A DNA stretch of 47,643 nt from Lachnospiraceae bacterium (lineage in GTDB: Bacteria > Bacillota > Clostridia > Lachnospirales > Lachnospiraceae), in NCBI GenBank assembly GCA_017626325.1, contig JAGAIZ010000057.1, forward strand, positions 1-47,643. Direction: 5' to 3'. The notes beneath the pieces are model-generated. The model did not search any database. It saw nothing but the letters and a program-made list of their open reading frames with translations, and was not told the DNA's origin. Positions 36,559 through 43,613 of this stretch are shown here, one piece after another. The position numbers were made by a program, and so were the translations under genes. Every line of letters begins with the position of its first letter. The stretch's first letter is position 1.

Positions 36559-37725
36559 GTGCCAAGAAGAGGAGAAAATATTTATAAAAGAAAGGACGGA
36601 AGATGGGAAGGGAGAGTCAGAGGACAGGGAAATCATAAGAAATACCGGTCTGTATATGGCAAAACCTATCGGGAAGTAAAGACGAAATTAGAGAGTATCA
36701 AATCAGAACAGATGCACGCAGAGGAGGAAGGGAGCAGGGGGAAGGAATGCTGTACGGTAACGGAGGCTGCAGGACTTTGGCTCAGATCACAGCGAAACGA
36801 CTGGAAACCCGGCACATATGCCGCTTATAAACAGACGCTGGAGAAATATATCCTGCCGTATCTGGGAGAAAAGAAGGTCGATAGTATTGACAATGAGACA
36901 ATGGAATGCTTTGCTGCGTATATCAGCAGCGCAAGAAGGAAGGGAAATCTGTCTTCAAATTATCTGTTTCAGATTTGCTCGGAGGTACGCAGAATACTTC
37001 TGTATATAAACAGGAGATACTGTTACGGAATGGCGGTGCCTGCTAACCCGGTTGCCCGAAGACGCACGGCGAAGACAGAACTGCCCGGAAAAGAGTGTCT
37101 GGCGCTTCTGGAAAATTACCTGGTGCGTAACTGCTCGGATGATACCTGTCTTGGCATTCTGATTGCCTTTCATACAGGGATACGTATTGGGGAACTAAGC
37201 GCACTGACGTGGAAAGATATTAATATCGAAGAAGCATATATCAGTATCAGAAGAAATATGATGCGGGTAAGAATCTGCCAGGAGAATGGAGAACGAAGGA
37301 AAGGTATAACGCAAGTCATAGAGCAGACACCGAAAACATCCGATTCTACGCGCGTCATTCCTATTTCGGCGCGGCTGCTTTCCAGTCTGAAAGCGCACTA
37401 TAAAGACGATGGACGATATGTTGTCAGCGGCACGAAGAATTTGTGGGCAGAACCGCGCACCATCCAGTACCGATTTCAAAGGATTCTGCAAAAATGCGGA
37501 ATAGAGCCTTTTCATTTTCATATGCTTCGTCACGCATTTGCAACCAGATGCGTGACCATGGGGCTGGATATCAAAAGTTTAAGCGAGATACTGGGACACA
37601 GCAATATTCAGATCACATTGAATCTTTATGTACATTCTGATATGCGGCAGAAGAAAAGACTGATGGAGCAGTACGATATGCTTCTGGAGAAAACGGCTGC
37701 TCCGACAGCTATAGCCGTCAAATAA
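36559..37725 (+). CDS. Tyrosine recombinase/integrase
   Basis: The 388-residue site-specific recombinase has an N-terminal arm-DNA-binding region (GENIYKRKDGRWEGRVRGQG, as in Tn916-type integrases), a SAM-like core-binding domain (about 65-160) and a catalytic domain from about 170. The active-site set is complete: R209 (HTGIRIGEL), K259 (TPKTSDSTR), H321 and R324 (FHMLRHAFATR), H347 (LGHSNIQ) and the nucleophile Y357 (LNLYVHS). It starts with GTG at 36559, after AAGGAGG. It stands alone between two inverted core sites, with no excisionase or other mobile-element genes. A DNA-inversion role is inferred from this arrangement; integrase of a degenerate element is the alternative. Confidence 0.93.
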   Translation: MPRRGENIYKRKDGRWEGRVRGQGNHKKYRSVYGKTYREVKTKLESIKSEQMHAEEEGSRGKECCTVTEAAGLWLRSQRNDWKPGTYAAYKQTLEKYILPYLGEKKVDSIDNETMECFAAYISSARRKGNLSSNYLFQICSEVRRILLYINRRYCYGMAVPANPVARRRTAKTELPGKECLALLENYLVRNCSDDTCLGILIAFHTGIRIGELSALTWKDINIEEAYISIRRNMMRVRICQENGERRKGITQVIEQTPKTSDSTRVIPISARLLSSLKAHYKDDGRYVVSGTKNLWAEPRTIQYRFQRILQKCGIEPFHFHMLRHAFATRCVTMGLDIKSLSEILGHSNIQITLNLYVHSDMRQKKRLMEQYDMLLEKTAAPTAIAVK

Positions 37726-37758
37726 TTTGTCTTAAAAAAATCTTGATCATTTCTGTCA

Positions 37759-37764
37759 TATAAT
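37759..37764 (+). promoter_or_regulatory. TATAAT box at the right end of the invertible segment
   Basis: This perfect -10 hexamer lies between the recombinase stop codon and the right core site and points out of the segment towards XRE-pseF-pseI. No -35 match is present at normal spacing; the region there is A-rich. Confidence 0.3.
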
Positions 37765-37781
37765 AAGCGTTTCGCAAATCT

Positions 37782-37808
37782 TTTCGTAAAATGAAATACT
37801 TTACGAAA
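37782..37808 (-). repeat. Right recombinase core site (inverted repeat IR-R)
   Basis: This 27-bp palindromic element has the spacer GAAAT, the exact reverse complement of the left site's ATTTC, and is a 25/27 inverted match to 36343-36369. An extra copy of one arm (TTTCGCAAAT at 37770-37779) lies directly upstream, so the right side is not a simple mirror of the left. Confidence 0.85.
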
Positions 37809-37881
37809 ACAGGATTCCCTAAGAGAACAATTTTATGCAGTGTACAGCAGGTCTGTTTGGGAAAAGCGGGATATGCGGATC

Positions 37882-37909
37882 CTGCAAATATCGATTAAAA
37901 TGTGATACT
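37882..37909 (+). promoter_or_regulatory. Promoter for the XRE regulator gene
   Basis: CTGCAA (37882-37887) and GATACT (37904-37909) are spaced by 16 bp. It lies outside the invertible segment, so this gene has some expression independent of orientation. Confidence 0.4.
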
Positions 37910-37941
37910 GTGTACTTGTACCGGAGGATAGAAGAGCGTCC

Positions 37942-38379
37942 ATGAATCATCATGAAATTGCGGAATATATAACAGAACTTAGAATTACGCATGGCTATTC
38001 ACAGTTGGAACTTTCAGAAGCACTTGGAATTGGCAGACAGGCATATTCTCATTATGAGACGGGACGAAATCTGCCGACCTATCAGGCGATTGTCAAAATG
38101 GCAGAGTTGTATGGCGTATCGACGGATGAATTTATTTCCAGAATGCATTTGGATGCTGCTAAGCGGAGCGAATTGGAAGCATGCTTTAGAATTATGAAGG
38201 ATCAGGAGAAGGGGCATGCGGCGGCAGATATATTGTCGGTCGGGCAGCAGAAGAAGGAAGAGACGATGGCAGGCGGGGAAGCTTCCGCTATTAAGGCGGC
38301 AGTAGCCTATATGAGGAAGATGAGCGTTGAGAAACAGAAGAAGGTGGTGGAATTTATCAGATGGTATGGGGATGCATGA
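37942..38379 (+). CDS. XRE-family helix-turn-helix regulator
   Basis: The 145-residue protein has an N-terminal lambda-repressor-type HTH (about 5-60, with HGYSQLELSEALGIGRQAYSHYETGRNLPTYQ). After it comes a linker of about 40 residues and a C-terminal helical tail of about 40 residues ending in KQKKVVEFIRWYGDA, which may serve for dimerisation. It follows the recombinase unit and precedes pseF, all in the same direction. It could regulate the recombinase, pseFI or both; the palindrome at 36386-36402 is a possible target (inference). Confidence 0.9.
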   Translation: MNHHEIAEYITELRITHGYSQLELSEALGIGRQAYSHYETGRNLPTYQAIVKMAELYGVSTDEFISRMHLDAAKRSELEACFRIMKDQEKGHAAADILSVGQQKKEETMAGGEASAIKAAVAYMRKMSVEKQKKVVEFIRWYGDA

Positions 38380-38458
38380 GGGCGTGGGAACCGGACTGAG
38401 CAATTAATATAATGTAAGCGCTATGATAATTCGCGGGTAAATTCACGAAGGAAAAGTC

Positions 38459-38487
38459 TTGTTCATAATGATACGTTCTGTTATATT
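38459..38487 (+). promoter_or_regulatory. Promoter for pseF-pseI
   Basis: TTGTTC (38459-38464) and TATATT (38482-38487) are spaced by exactly 17 bp, about 45 bp before pseF. It shows that pseFI need not rely only on read-through from the recombinase region. Confidence 0.6.
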
Positions 38488-38534
38488 AATTTTATCAGCT
38501 AATTATCCGACAGATCGAGAAGAGAGAAGGAAAT

Positions 38535-39230
38535 ATGAGTTCAATAGCAATCATCACTGCCAGAGGCGGCAGTAAAAGAATACCCCGCAAGAATGTGAAG
38601 CCATTCTGCGGCAAACCGATTATCACCTATTCCATCAAGGCGGCGCTTGACTCCGGTCTTTTTGATGAAGTCATGGTGTCTACGGAGGACGAAGAGATCG
38701 CGCAGATTGCCAGAGAGGCGGGCGCACAGGTTCCTTTTATGCGCAGCAGTGAAAGCGCGGGCGACTATGCTTCTACGGATGATGTGCTGTTGGAAGTGCT
38801 GGAAGCGTATCGGACGCAGGGAAGGACATTTGACTCTTTTTGCTGCCTTTATCCTACGGCTCCTTTTGTGACAGCAGAGAAACTGAAAACGGCGATGGCG
38901 CTTTTGGAGAAAGCGGATTCGGTGATGCCGGTGGTGCCTTTTTCCTTTCCGCCCCAGCGGTGTATGGTGTTAAATGAGGAAGGCGAGCTTCGTATGAAAT
39001 GGCCGGAACATGCTAAGACCCGTTCTCAGGATCTGGAGCCGTATTATCATGACTGCGGGCAGTTCTATTGCTGTAAGACAGAGCTTTTTTTACAATATAA
39101 AACGACTGACTTACCGCATATGGTGCCGGTGATCATGAGCGAGCTGGAAGTGCAGGATATAGATAATCCAGACGATTGGGAGATCGCGGAGCTTAAGTAT
39201 AAGAAGATGATTGCGGCGAATATGCCTTGA
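38535..39230 (+). CDS. pseF: CMP-pseudaminic acid synthetase (CMP-NulO cytidylyltransferase), PseF
   Basis: This 231-residue enzyme activates the nonulosonic acid with CTP to give the CMP-sugar donor. It has the CMP-sugar synthetase motif ITARGGSKRIPRKNVKPFCGK (8-28), VMVSTEDEEIAQIAREAGA, CCLYPTAPFVTAEKL and the C-terminal VQDIDNPDDWEIAELKYK. Length and spacing match PseF more than the longer NeuA proteins, and pseI follows directly. It has its own promoter and lies 155 bp after the XRE gene. A CMP-legionaminate enzyme is the main alternative, but the PseB/C/G/I set argues for pseudaminic acid. Confidence 0.93.
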   Translation: MSSIAIITARGGSKRIPRKNVKPFCGKPIITYSIKAALDSGLFDEVMVSTEDEEIAQIAREAGAQVPFMRSSESAGDYASTDDVLLEVLEAYRTQGRTFDSFCCLYPTAPFVTAEKLKTAMALLEKADSVMPVVPFSFPPQRCMVLNEEGELRMKWPEHAKTRSQDLEPYYHDCGQFYCCKTELFLQYKTTDLPHMVPVIMSELEVQDIDNPDDWEIAELKYKKMIAANMP

Positions 39231-39294
39231 TTGCAGATAAGAAATTCTCTGTATGAGGTTTCTGTGAGGCGTTAGTGGAGGATGGGATATTTAT

Positions 39295-40344
39295 ATGAAG
39301 AAAGAATTCAGAATCGGCAGCAGAATGATCGGCGAAAATTCGCCCTGCTTCTGTGTGGCGGAGATGTCCGGCAATCATTTGAAGGATTATAACAGAGCGG
39401 TAGAGATTATCCATGCGGCGAAGGAAGCCGGAGCGGATGCCATCAAACTGCAGACCTACACGGCGGACAGCCTGTCCATAGATTGTGATAACGAGTATTT
39501 CCGGATTCACGGCGGATTGTGGGATGGTATGACGGAATATAAGCTGTATCAGGAAGCAAGCACCCCTTGGGAGTGGCAGCCGAAACTGCAGGAGGTGGCG
39601 GCAGGGCTTGGGCTGGAATGCTTTTCTTCTCCGTTTGACTTTGCGTCAGTGGATTTTATGACGGAGCTTGCTATGCCTGCCTATAAGATCGCTTCTTATG
39701 AGATCAATGATATACCGCTTATCCGCAAGGTGGCGAAGCTGCATAAGCCTGTTATCTTCGCAACAGGGGTTGCGCGGGCGGAGGATATTGAGCGGGCGCT
39801 TCAGGTATGTAAGGAAGAGGGAAATGAGGAGATCATGCTCTTGAAATGCGTATCGGCTTATCCCACACCCTATGAAGAGATCAATCTGAACATGATTCCC
39901 GCCCTGGCGAAGACTTATGACTGTCTGGTAGGGCTTTCCGATCATTCTATGGGAAGCGTGGTTCCGGTAGGGGCGGTTCCGTTAGGTATCAAGATGGTGG
40001 AGAAGCATCTGACGCTGCGCCGCGCGGATGGAGGCCCTGACGGCGCTTTCTCCATGGAACCGGAGGAATTTAAGGAGATGGTAGATCATATCCGGATTCT
40101 GGAGAAGGCTTTGGGACAGTCAGAATATAAGCTGACCAAGAAGCAGGAGAAGGAGCGCGGCGGTTCCCGGTCTCTCTTCGTCGTCAAAGATATCAAGGCG
40201 GGGGAGAAGATCACGCCTGAAAACGTGCGCTCGATTCGTCCCAATGCGGGGCTTCATACGATGTATTATGAGGAAGTGATGGGAAAGACGGCGGCGTGTG
40301 ATATCGCGATGGGAACGCCGCTTGCGTGGGAATTGATGCGTTGA
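39295..40344 (+). CDS. pseI: Pseudaminic acid synthase, PseI
   Basis: PseI condenses phosphoenolpyruvate with the 2,4-diacetamido altrose sugar to make pseudaminic acid. The 349-residue protein has a NeuB-type barrel (residues 1 to about 280: GADAIKLQTYTADSL, FSSPFDFASVDFM, PAYKIASYEINDIPLI, GLSDHSMG) and a C-terminal SAF/antifreeze-like domain (FVVKDIKAGEKITPENVRSIRPNAG). The SPFD region and the ASYEI block are those of PseI rather than sialic or legionaminic acid synthases. GGAGG lies a little far from the ATG. It is 64 bp after pseF. Confidence 0.94.
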   Translation: MKKEFRIGSRMIGENSPCFCVAEMSGNHLKDYNRAVEIIHAAKEAGADAIKLQTYTADSLSIDCDNEYFRIHGGLWDGMTEYKLYQEASTPWEWQPKLQEVAAGLGLECFSSPFDFASVDFMTELAMPAYKIASYEINDIPLIRKVAKLHKPVIFATGVARAEDIERALQVCKEEGNEEIMLLKCVSAYPTPYEEINLNMIPALAKTYDCLVGLSDHSMGSVVPVGAVPLGIKMVEKHLTLRRADGGPDGAFSMEPEEFKEMVDHIRILEKALGQSEYKLTKKQEKERGGSRSLFVVKDIKAGEKITPENVRSIRPNAGLHTMYYEEVMGKTAACDIAMGTPLAWELMR

Positions 40345-40403
40345 CAAAAGCAATGATGTTATAGTATGATAGAGTCACTCTGATTCGAGTGATTCTTTTT
40401 TTT
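40341..40403 (+). promoter_or_regulatory. Promoter-like sequence directly followed by a terminator hairpin
   Basis: TTGACA (40341-40346, over the pseI stop) and TATGAT (40365-40370) are spaced by 18 bp. The 10-bp stem AGAGTCACTC/GAGTGATTCT with a TTTTTTTT tract (40371-40403) comes right after. The hairpin is a good terminator for pseFI; the promoter would yield only a very short RNA. Confidence 0.5.
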
Positions 40404-40496
40404 ATGTGCAATATCGCACACAGGACATGTCGTCCGAGGATTCAAAAAGTTTAGAGGTATCATTGTAATATTGTTTTGCTGGAAAGATATATCTAT

Positions 40497-40525
40497 TTGA
40501 CAAAAGATAACAAATAAGTTATCAT
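40497..40525 (+). promoter_or_regulatory. Promoter and operator of the toxin-antitoxin operon
   Basis: A perfect TTGACA (40497-40502) and TATCAT (40520-40525) are spaced by 17 bp. The inverted repeat GATAAC-N6-GTTATC (40506-40523) fills the spacer and reaches into the -10, as expected for autorepression by the antitoxin. Confidence 0.7.
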
Positions 40526-40545
40526 AAAGAAGGGAAGGCTGCTTA

Positions 40546-40908
40546 TTGGAGATAATTTTTTATAAAGACAGAAATGGGAGATCGGATATTGTTGATTATC
40601 TGGATGAATTGAAGAAGAAAATGGTAACGAGTAAGGACGCTAAAATTAATCGGGAAAAGATTCTGGCATATCTTGCGGCATTATCCCGGTATGGAGCCAG
40701 AATCGGTCAGCCAATGGTTAGGCATATTGAAGGGGATATATGGGAATTGCGTCCTTTGAAAAAGAGAATATTTTTCTTTTATTGGAAAGAGAATAAAATT
40801 GTATTGCTGCATTATTATATTAAAAAGTCGCAGAAAATGTCCGTTAGAGAATTTGAAAAAGCAAAAAGAAATCTAAAAGATTTTTTGGAAAGGAATGAAT
40901 CTTTATGA
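40546..40908 (+). CDS. HigB/Gp49-like toxin (RelE superfamily)
   Basis: The 120-residue basic protein has the Gp49/HigB pattern: IIFYKDRNGRSDIVDYLDEL at the start, then RHIEGDIWELRPLKKRIFFFYW with the W-E-L-R-P core, LLHYYIKKSQKMSVREFEKAKRN near the end. These proteins are ribosome-associated mRNA endonucleases. It uses a TTG start at 40546, with GGGAAGG seven bases before it; no ATG is available. It overlaps the antitoxin gene by four bases (ATGA), the toxin-first order usual for higBA. Confidence 0.9.
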   Translation: MEIIFYKDRNGRSDIVDYLDELKKKMVTSKDAKINREKILAYLAALSRYGARIGQPMVRHIEGDIWELRPLKKRIFFFYWKENKIVLLHYYIKKSQKMSVREFEKAKRNLKDFLERNESL

Positions 40909-41192
40909 AAGAAATCAATACACTTGCGGATTATATGAACGATGAAAACAGGGTCAGTCCGGAAGAACGGCAGAGGATAAATTTCGAAGTGGAACTCATT
41001 GGAAAAATTATTGAGGCGCGGGAACAAAGAGGCTATTCACAAAGAGATTTAGCAAGGCTAAGCGGCGTGAAGCAGCCTGCAATCGCTAGGCTGGAAAGTA
41101 TGAGGTCAACGCCGCAGATAGATACTGTGTTAAAGCTGCTGGCACCGCTTGGATATACATTAACCATTGTTCCGTTTGAGCCACAACGATAA
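40905..41192 (+). CDS. HigA-like antitoxin (XRE family)
   Basis: The 95-residue protein has an XRE helix-turn-helix at about 35-90 (QRGYSQRDLARLSGVKQPAIARLESM) and should neutralise the toxin and repress the operon by binding the palindrome over its promoter. It starts inside the toxin stop codon. The unit lies between pseI and a convergent ATP-grasp gene. Confidence 0.9.
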   Translation: MKEINTLADYMNDENRVSPEERQRINFEVELIGKIIEAREQRGYSQRDLARLSGVKQPAIARLESMRSTPQIDTVLKLLAPLGYTLTIVPFEPQR

Positions 41193-41226
41193 GACATTGC
41201 CGCAAGAATAAGTCACAGATGCGTTT

Positions 41227-42201
41227 TCATTGTGGATATAGCCGTACTGTCATCAAATCCGTATACTTTAACATACAAACCCCTTCTTCGTAAGCGCCTG
41301 TCGTATCTGCATTTTCAATCCCCGCGATATTATTTGCGATCAGTTTGGGAAAATTCACGCCACAGTTGTACGCGTGGGGATAGCCGCCGCCGAAGCGCGG
41401 ATTGATCTCGGAGATATAATATTCTCCGTCGATCTGAAAAATATCCATGTCAATAGGACCGCACAAATCTAAAGTCGCCACGGTCTTCTGAATCAGTTCA
41501 AACAATTTCCCATCTTGATAAGAAACGGACTTCTCTGTCTCGCCCGCACGCATACGAAGTTTCTTCTTCACAAAGATCGTGACAGGTTTTCGGGACAATA
41601 AATCCACGTAAATATCTGCGCCGTATTCCTCACCCCTGGCAAAATTCTGAATAAGGTACTCTTCGTCGGCATATTTGCACAAAGCTTCCAATAATTCCAA
41701 ATGTTCCACTTTCTGAATGCCTACGCTGCCGCAGCCGCGGGTGGGTTTCAGGAAGACGGGCAGCGACATGGCGCCTGCTTCCTGCTCTTTCAGAAAAGCT
41801 TTGAAGCTGTTTGCGCTTGTAATGGCGGGCAGATGATGTTTCTTAAGATGTTCATAAAATGCAAACTTATCACGGCATAAATCTACCGCCTCGGCATTGG
41901 AGACGATAGGAGTGACACCAATATCAGTAAACAAATCTTTATGAGACGCGATCAGATACAATTCATCTTCCTGCAGGGGAAGGACGGCGTCAATATTTTC
42001 CTTGCGGCAGATATCGATAATGGTATCCAGATAATCCGGTTCTGTCATACGCGGTACGATATAATGGGCGTCCGTATCATATAATGCGGGCGCGTAAATG
42101 CTGCAGTCCGTACCGACTACCTTTTCGATGCCGTTTCCTTTTTCTTTAAAATAGCGCACAAGCAGGTTCCTTGTGCCGCAGCTTAAAATCAGAATATTCA
42201 T
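41227..42201 (-). CDS. ATP-grasp ligase (carbamoyl-phosphate-synthase-like)
   Basis: The 324-residue protein has an N-terminal Rossmann-like pre-ATP domain (MNILILSCGTRNLLVRYF, VLPLQEDELYLIA) and an ATP-grasp fold from about 110 with FLKPTRGCGSVGIQK, GEEYGADIYVD, CGPIDMDIFQIDG and the metal-binding SEINPRFGGGYPHAY. Such enzymes join a carboxylate to an amine through an acyl phosphate. GGAG precedes the ATG. It follows the PLP decarboxylase gene by 55 bp in the same direction, so the pair is probably one operon. The substrates cannot be read; a product of the decarboxylase is a natural candidate for the amine (inference). Confidence 0.88.
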   Translation of the reverse strand: MNILILSCGTRNLLVRYFKEKGNGIEKVVGTDCSIYAPALYDTDAHYIVPRMTEPDYLDTIIDICRKENIDAVLPLQEDELYLIASHKDLFTDIGVTPIVSNAEAVDLCRDKFAFYEHLKKHHLPAITSANSFKAFLKEQEAGAMSLPVFLKPTRGCGSVGIQKVEHLELLEALCKYADEEYLIQNFARGEEYGADIYVDLLSRKPVTIFVKKKLRMRAGETEKSVSYQDGKLFELIQKTVATLDLCGPIDMDIFQIDGEYYISEINPRFGGGYPHAYNCGVNFPKLIANNIAGIENADTTGAYEEGVCMLKYTDLMTVRLYPQ

Positions 42202-42256
42202 AATAGTTCTCCATCATCAAAACAGTGGCTGTCAGATGCACTGACAGATGTATCTT

Positions 42257-43456
42257 TTACATAATCTGTCCCTGTACATATTCTTCCGGCGTCCACTTTT
42301 TTCTGACCATCTTCATCTTGTCCCCGCTGCGCACATAGACCGCAGGGAAATATTGAATGAAAAGGGGATTCAGGCTCATAGTGTAGCCGCCTACATTTTC
42401 ATAGATAATATGATCGCCCGGAACCAATTCCGGCTGATTCTCGTAAGTAAAAAGCCGGTCCACCTCCATACAGGTGAAACCGCTGATGACCTGACGGCCT
42501 TTGACAGGGCGTTCGCCGGTATAATGTTCATTATAGTCTACATGAAACAAATGAGACGTTTTGATCATGGTCGGGTCAATGTTGAAACGGCTGCCGTCCG
42601 TCATCACATAGCGGGTGCCCTTGATGTCCCTCGTATCGAAAATGCTTGTCACAAAGGTGGTGCATTTGGAAATCAGGGAAATGCCCGGTTCCACAATGAT
42701 CTTAGTATTCTCCGGCGAAAAGCACTTGGATAATTCCTCAGCTACCGCCGGGAAATAATCGGGATATTCCGGTCTGCTTTCCATGCCGCCGCAGTAACCG
42801 CCGCCCAGATCTACATATTCCAAGTTAAAATCAAATTCCTGCTGCAACAGGCACGCCATCCGGGCGATAGAGCGGAAGATGTTCACGCTGCGGGACTTGC
42901 TGCTGGAGTGTAAGTGAAGACCGGTGATCCGTACGCCGGGAAGCCGCCGCAGAAGTTCGACAGCTTCTGCGAATTTACCTGTTTCGTAGCAGAAGCCGAA
43001 ACGTCCGCTGACTTCGCCCATGGTAGTTTCGCCGGGGCACATTTGTTCCAGATTGAAGTTGGCACGAATGCCGACTTTAAGTTCTGTACCCGGATTGCTA
43101 TTGACTAAATCAGTCAGCCATTCCAGTTCCTGACGGGAGTCCAGATTCACATAGCCGCCCGCAAGCAGTACGCTGCGGAAGGACTGTTCGCTTTTATAAG
43201 GACCGTTGTAGACGATCTCGCTGTCTGTGAAGCCCAGATATTTCGCAAGACTGTATTCATCCTCGGATACGACCTCTGCGTAAGCGCCGTTTCTCTTGAC
43301 GAAGCCCACCAGCCAGGGCAGGGAGTTGGTCTTGAAAGAATACCCCACCAGATAATTGCCCCAGTTTTCTTTCAAAGAGTCTGTGAGCATATCGTAGTAC
43401 CGCTGTAAAACAGGTTCGTCTATGACAAAATAGGGGGTTGGTAATTGTGTATTCAT
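42257..43456 (-). CDS. PLP-dependent decarboxylase (LysA/ODC fold III)
   Basis: The 399-residue enzyme has the fold III barrel start PTPYFVIDEPVLQRYY, YSFKTNSLPWLV with the Schiff-base lysine in the YSFKTN block, GLHLHSSSKS, YVDLGGGYCGG for phosphate binding, EPGISL, and a C-terminal beta domain with DHIIYENVGGYT. These match decarboxylases of the diaminopimelate/ornithine group; the catalytic-site cysteine region (FTCMEVDRL) departs from LysA (usually CESxD), so the substrate may be another amino acid or conjugate. The start at 43456 follows the family beginning; an upstream in-frame ATG exists. Partner of the ATP-grasp gene that follows. Confidence 0.88.
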   Translation of the reverse strand: MNTQLPTPYFVIDEPVLQRYYDMLTDSLKENWGNYLVGYSFKTNSLPWLVGFVKRNGAYAEVVSEDEYSLAKYLGFTDSEIVYNGPYKSEQSFRSVLLAGGYVNLDSRQELEWLTDLVNSNPGTELKVGIRANFNLEQMCPGETTMGEVSGRFGFCYETGKFAEAVELLRRLPGVRITGLHLHSSSKSRSVNIFRSIARMACLLQQEFDFNLEYVDLGGGYCGGMESRPEYPDYFPAVAEELSKCFSPENTKIIVEPGISLISKCTTFVTSIFDTRDIKGTRYVMTDGSRFNIDPTMIKTSHLFHVDYNEHYTGERPVKGRQVISGFTCMEVDRLFTYENQPELVPGDHIIYENVGGYTMSLNPLFIQYFPAVYVRSGDKMKMVRKKWTPEEYVQGQIM

Positions 43457-43508
43457 GGAAAACAGTATGCCCTTTCTAATGATTGCAGTCTGACAGCTTC
43501 TTCCTACC

Positions 43509-43537
43509 ATCTTACTCCATTTAAGAGACGGCGGCAA
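43509..43537 (-). promoter_or_regulatory. Candidate promoter for the decarboxylase/ATP-grasp pair
   Basis: On the minus strand TTGCCG (43532-43537) and TAAGAT (43509-43514) are spaced by 17 bp, about 50 bp before the start. Confidence 0.4.
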
Positions 43538-43613
43538 GAAGAAACATATCTTGTACTCCCGTACCGGTGAAGCCTTTTGAAATTAACCGGACTTTTTGAC
43601 AGGTAGAATTAAA

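Larger units (their letters stand above)
36343..37808. mobile_element. Putative invertible DNA segment with its own tyrosine recombinase
   Basis: The 1466-bp segment is bounded by two inverted 27-bp palindromic core sites with reverse-complementary 5-bp spacers and contains a single complete tyrosine recombinase gene. Inverted core sites mean recombination between them would flip the segment. It lies directly upstream of the XRE-pseF-pseI genes. No duplicated target sequence or direct-repeat att pair was found. A small mobile element with inverted ends is the alternative. Confidence 0.6.

Noticed and set aside
36343-37808. Integrated element with attL/attR
   Set aside because: Integration leaves direct repeats. 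Here the cores are inverted, as shown by their reverse-complementary spacers, and no cargo or excisionase genes are present.
38413-38426. CcpA-type cre-like sequence upstream of pseF
   Set aside because: TGTAAGCGCTATGA matches the consensus except for one key base and lies well upstream of the promoter; not enough to call.
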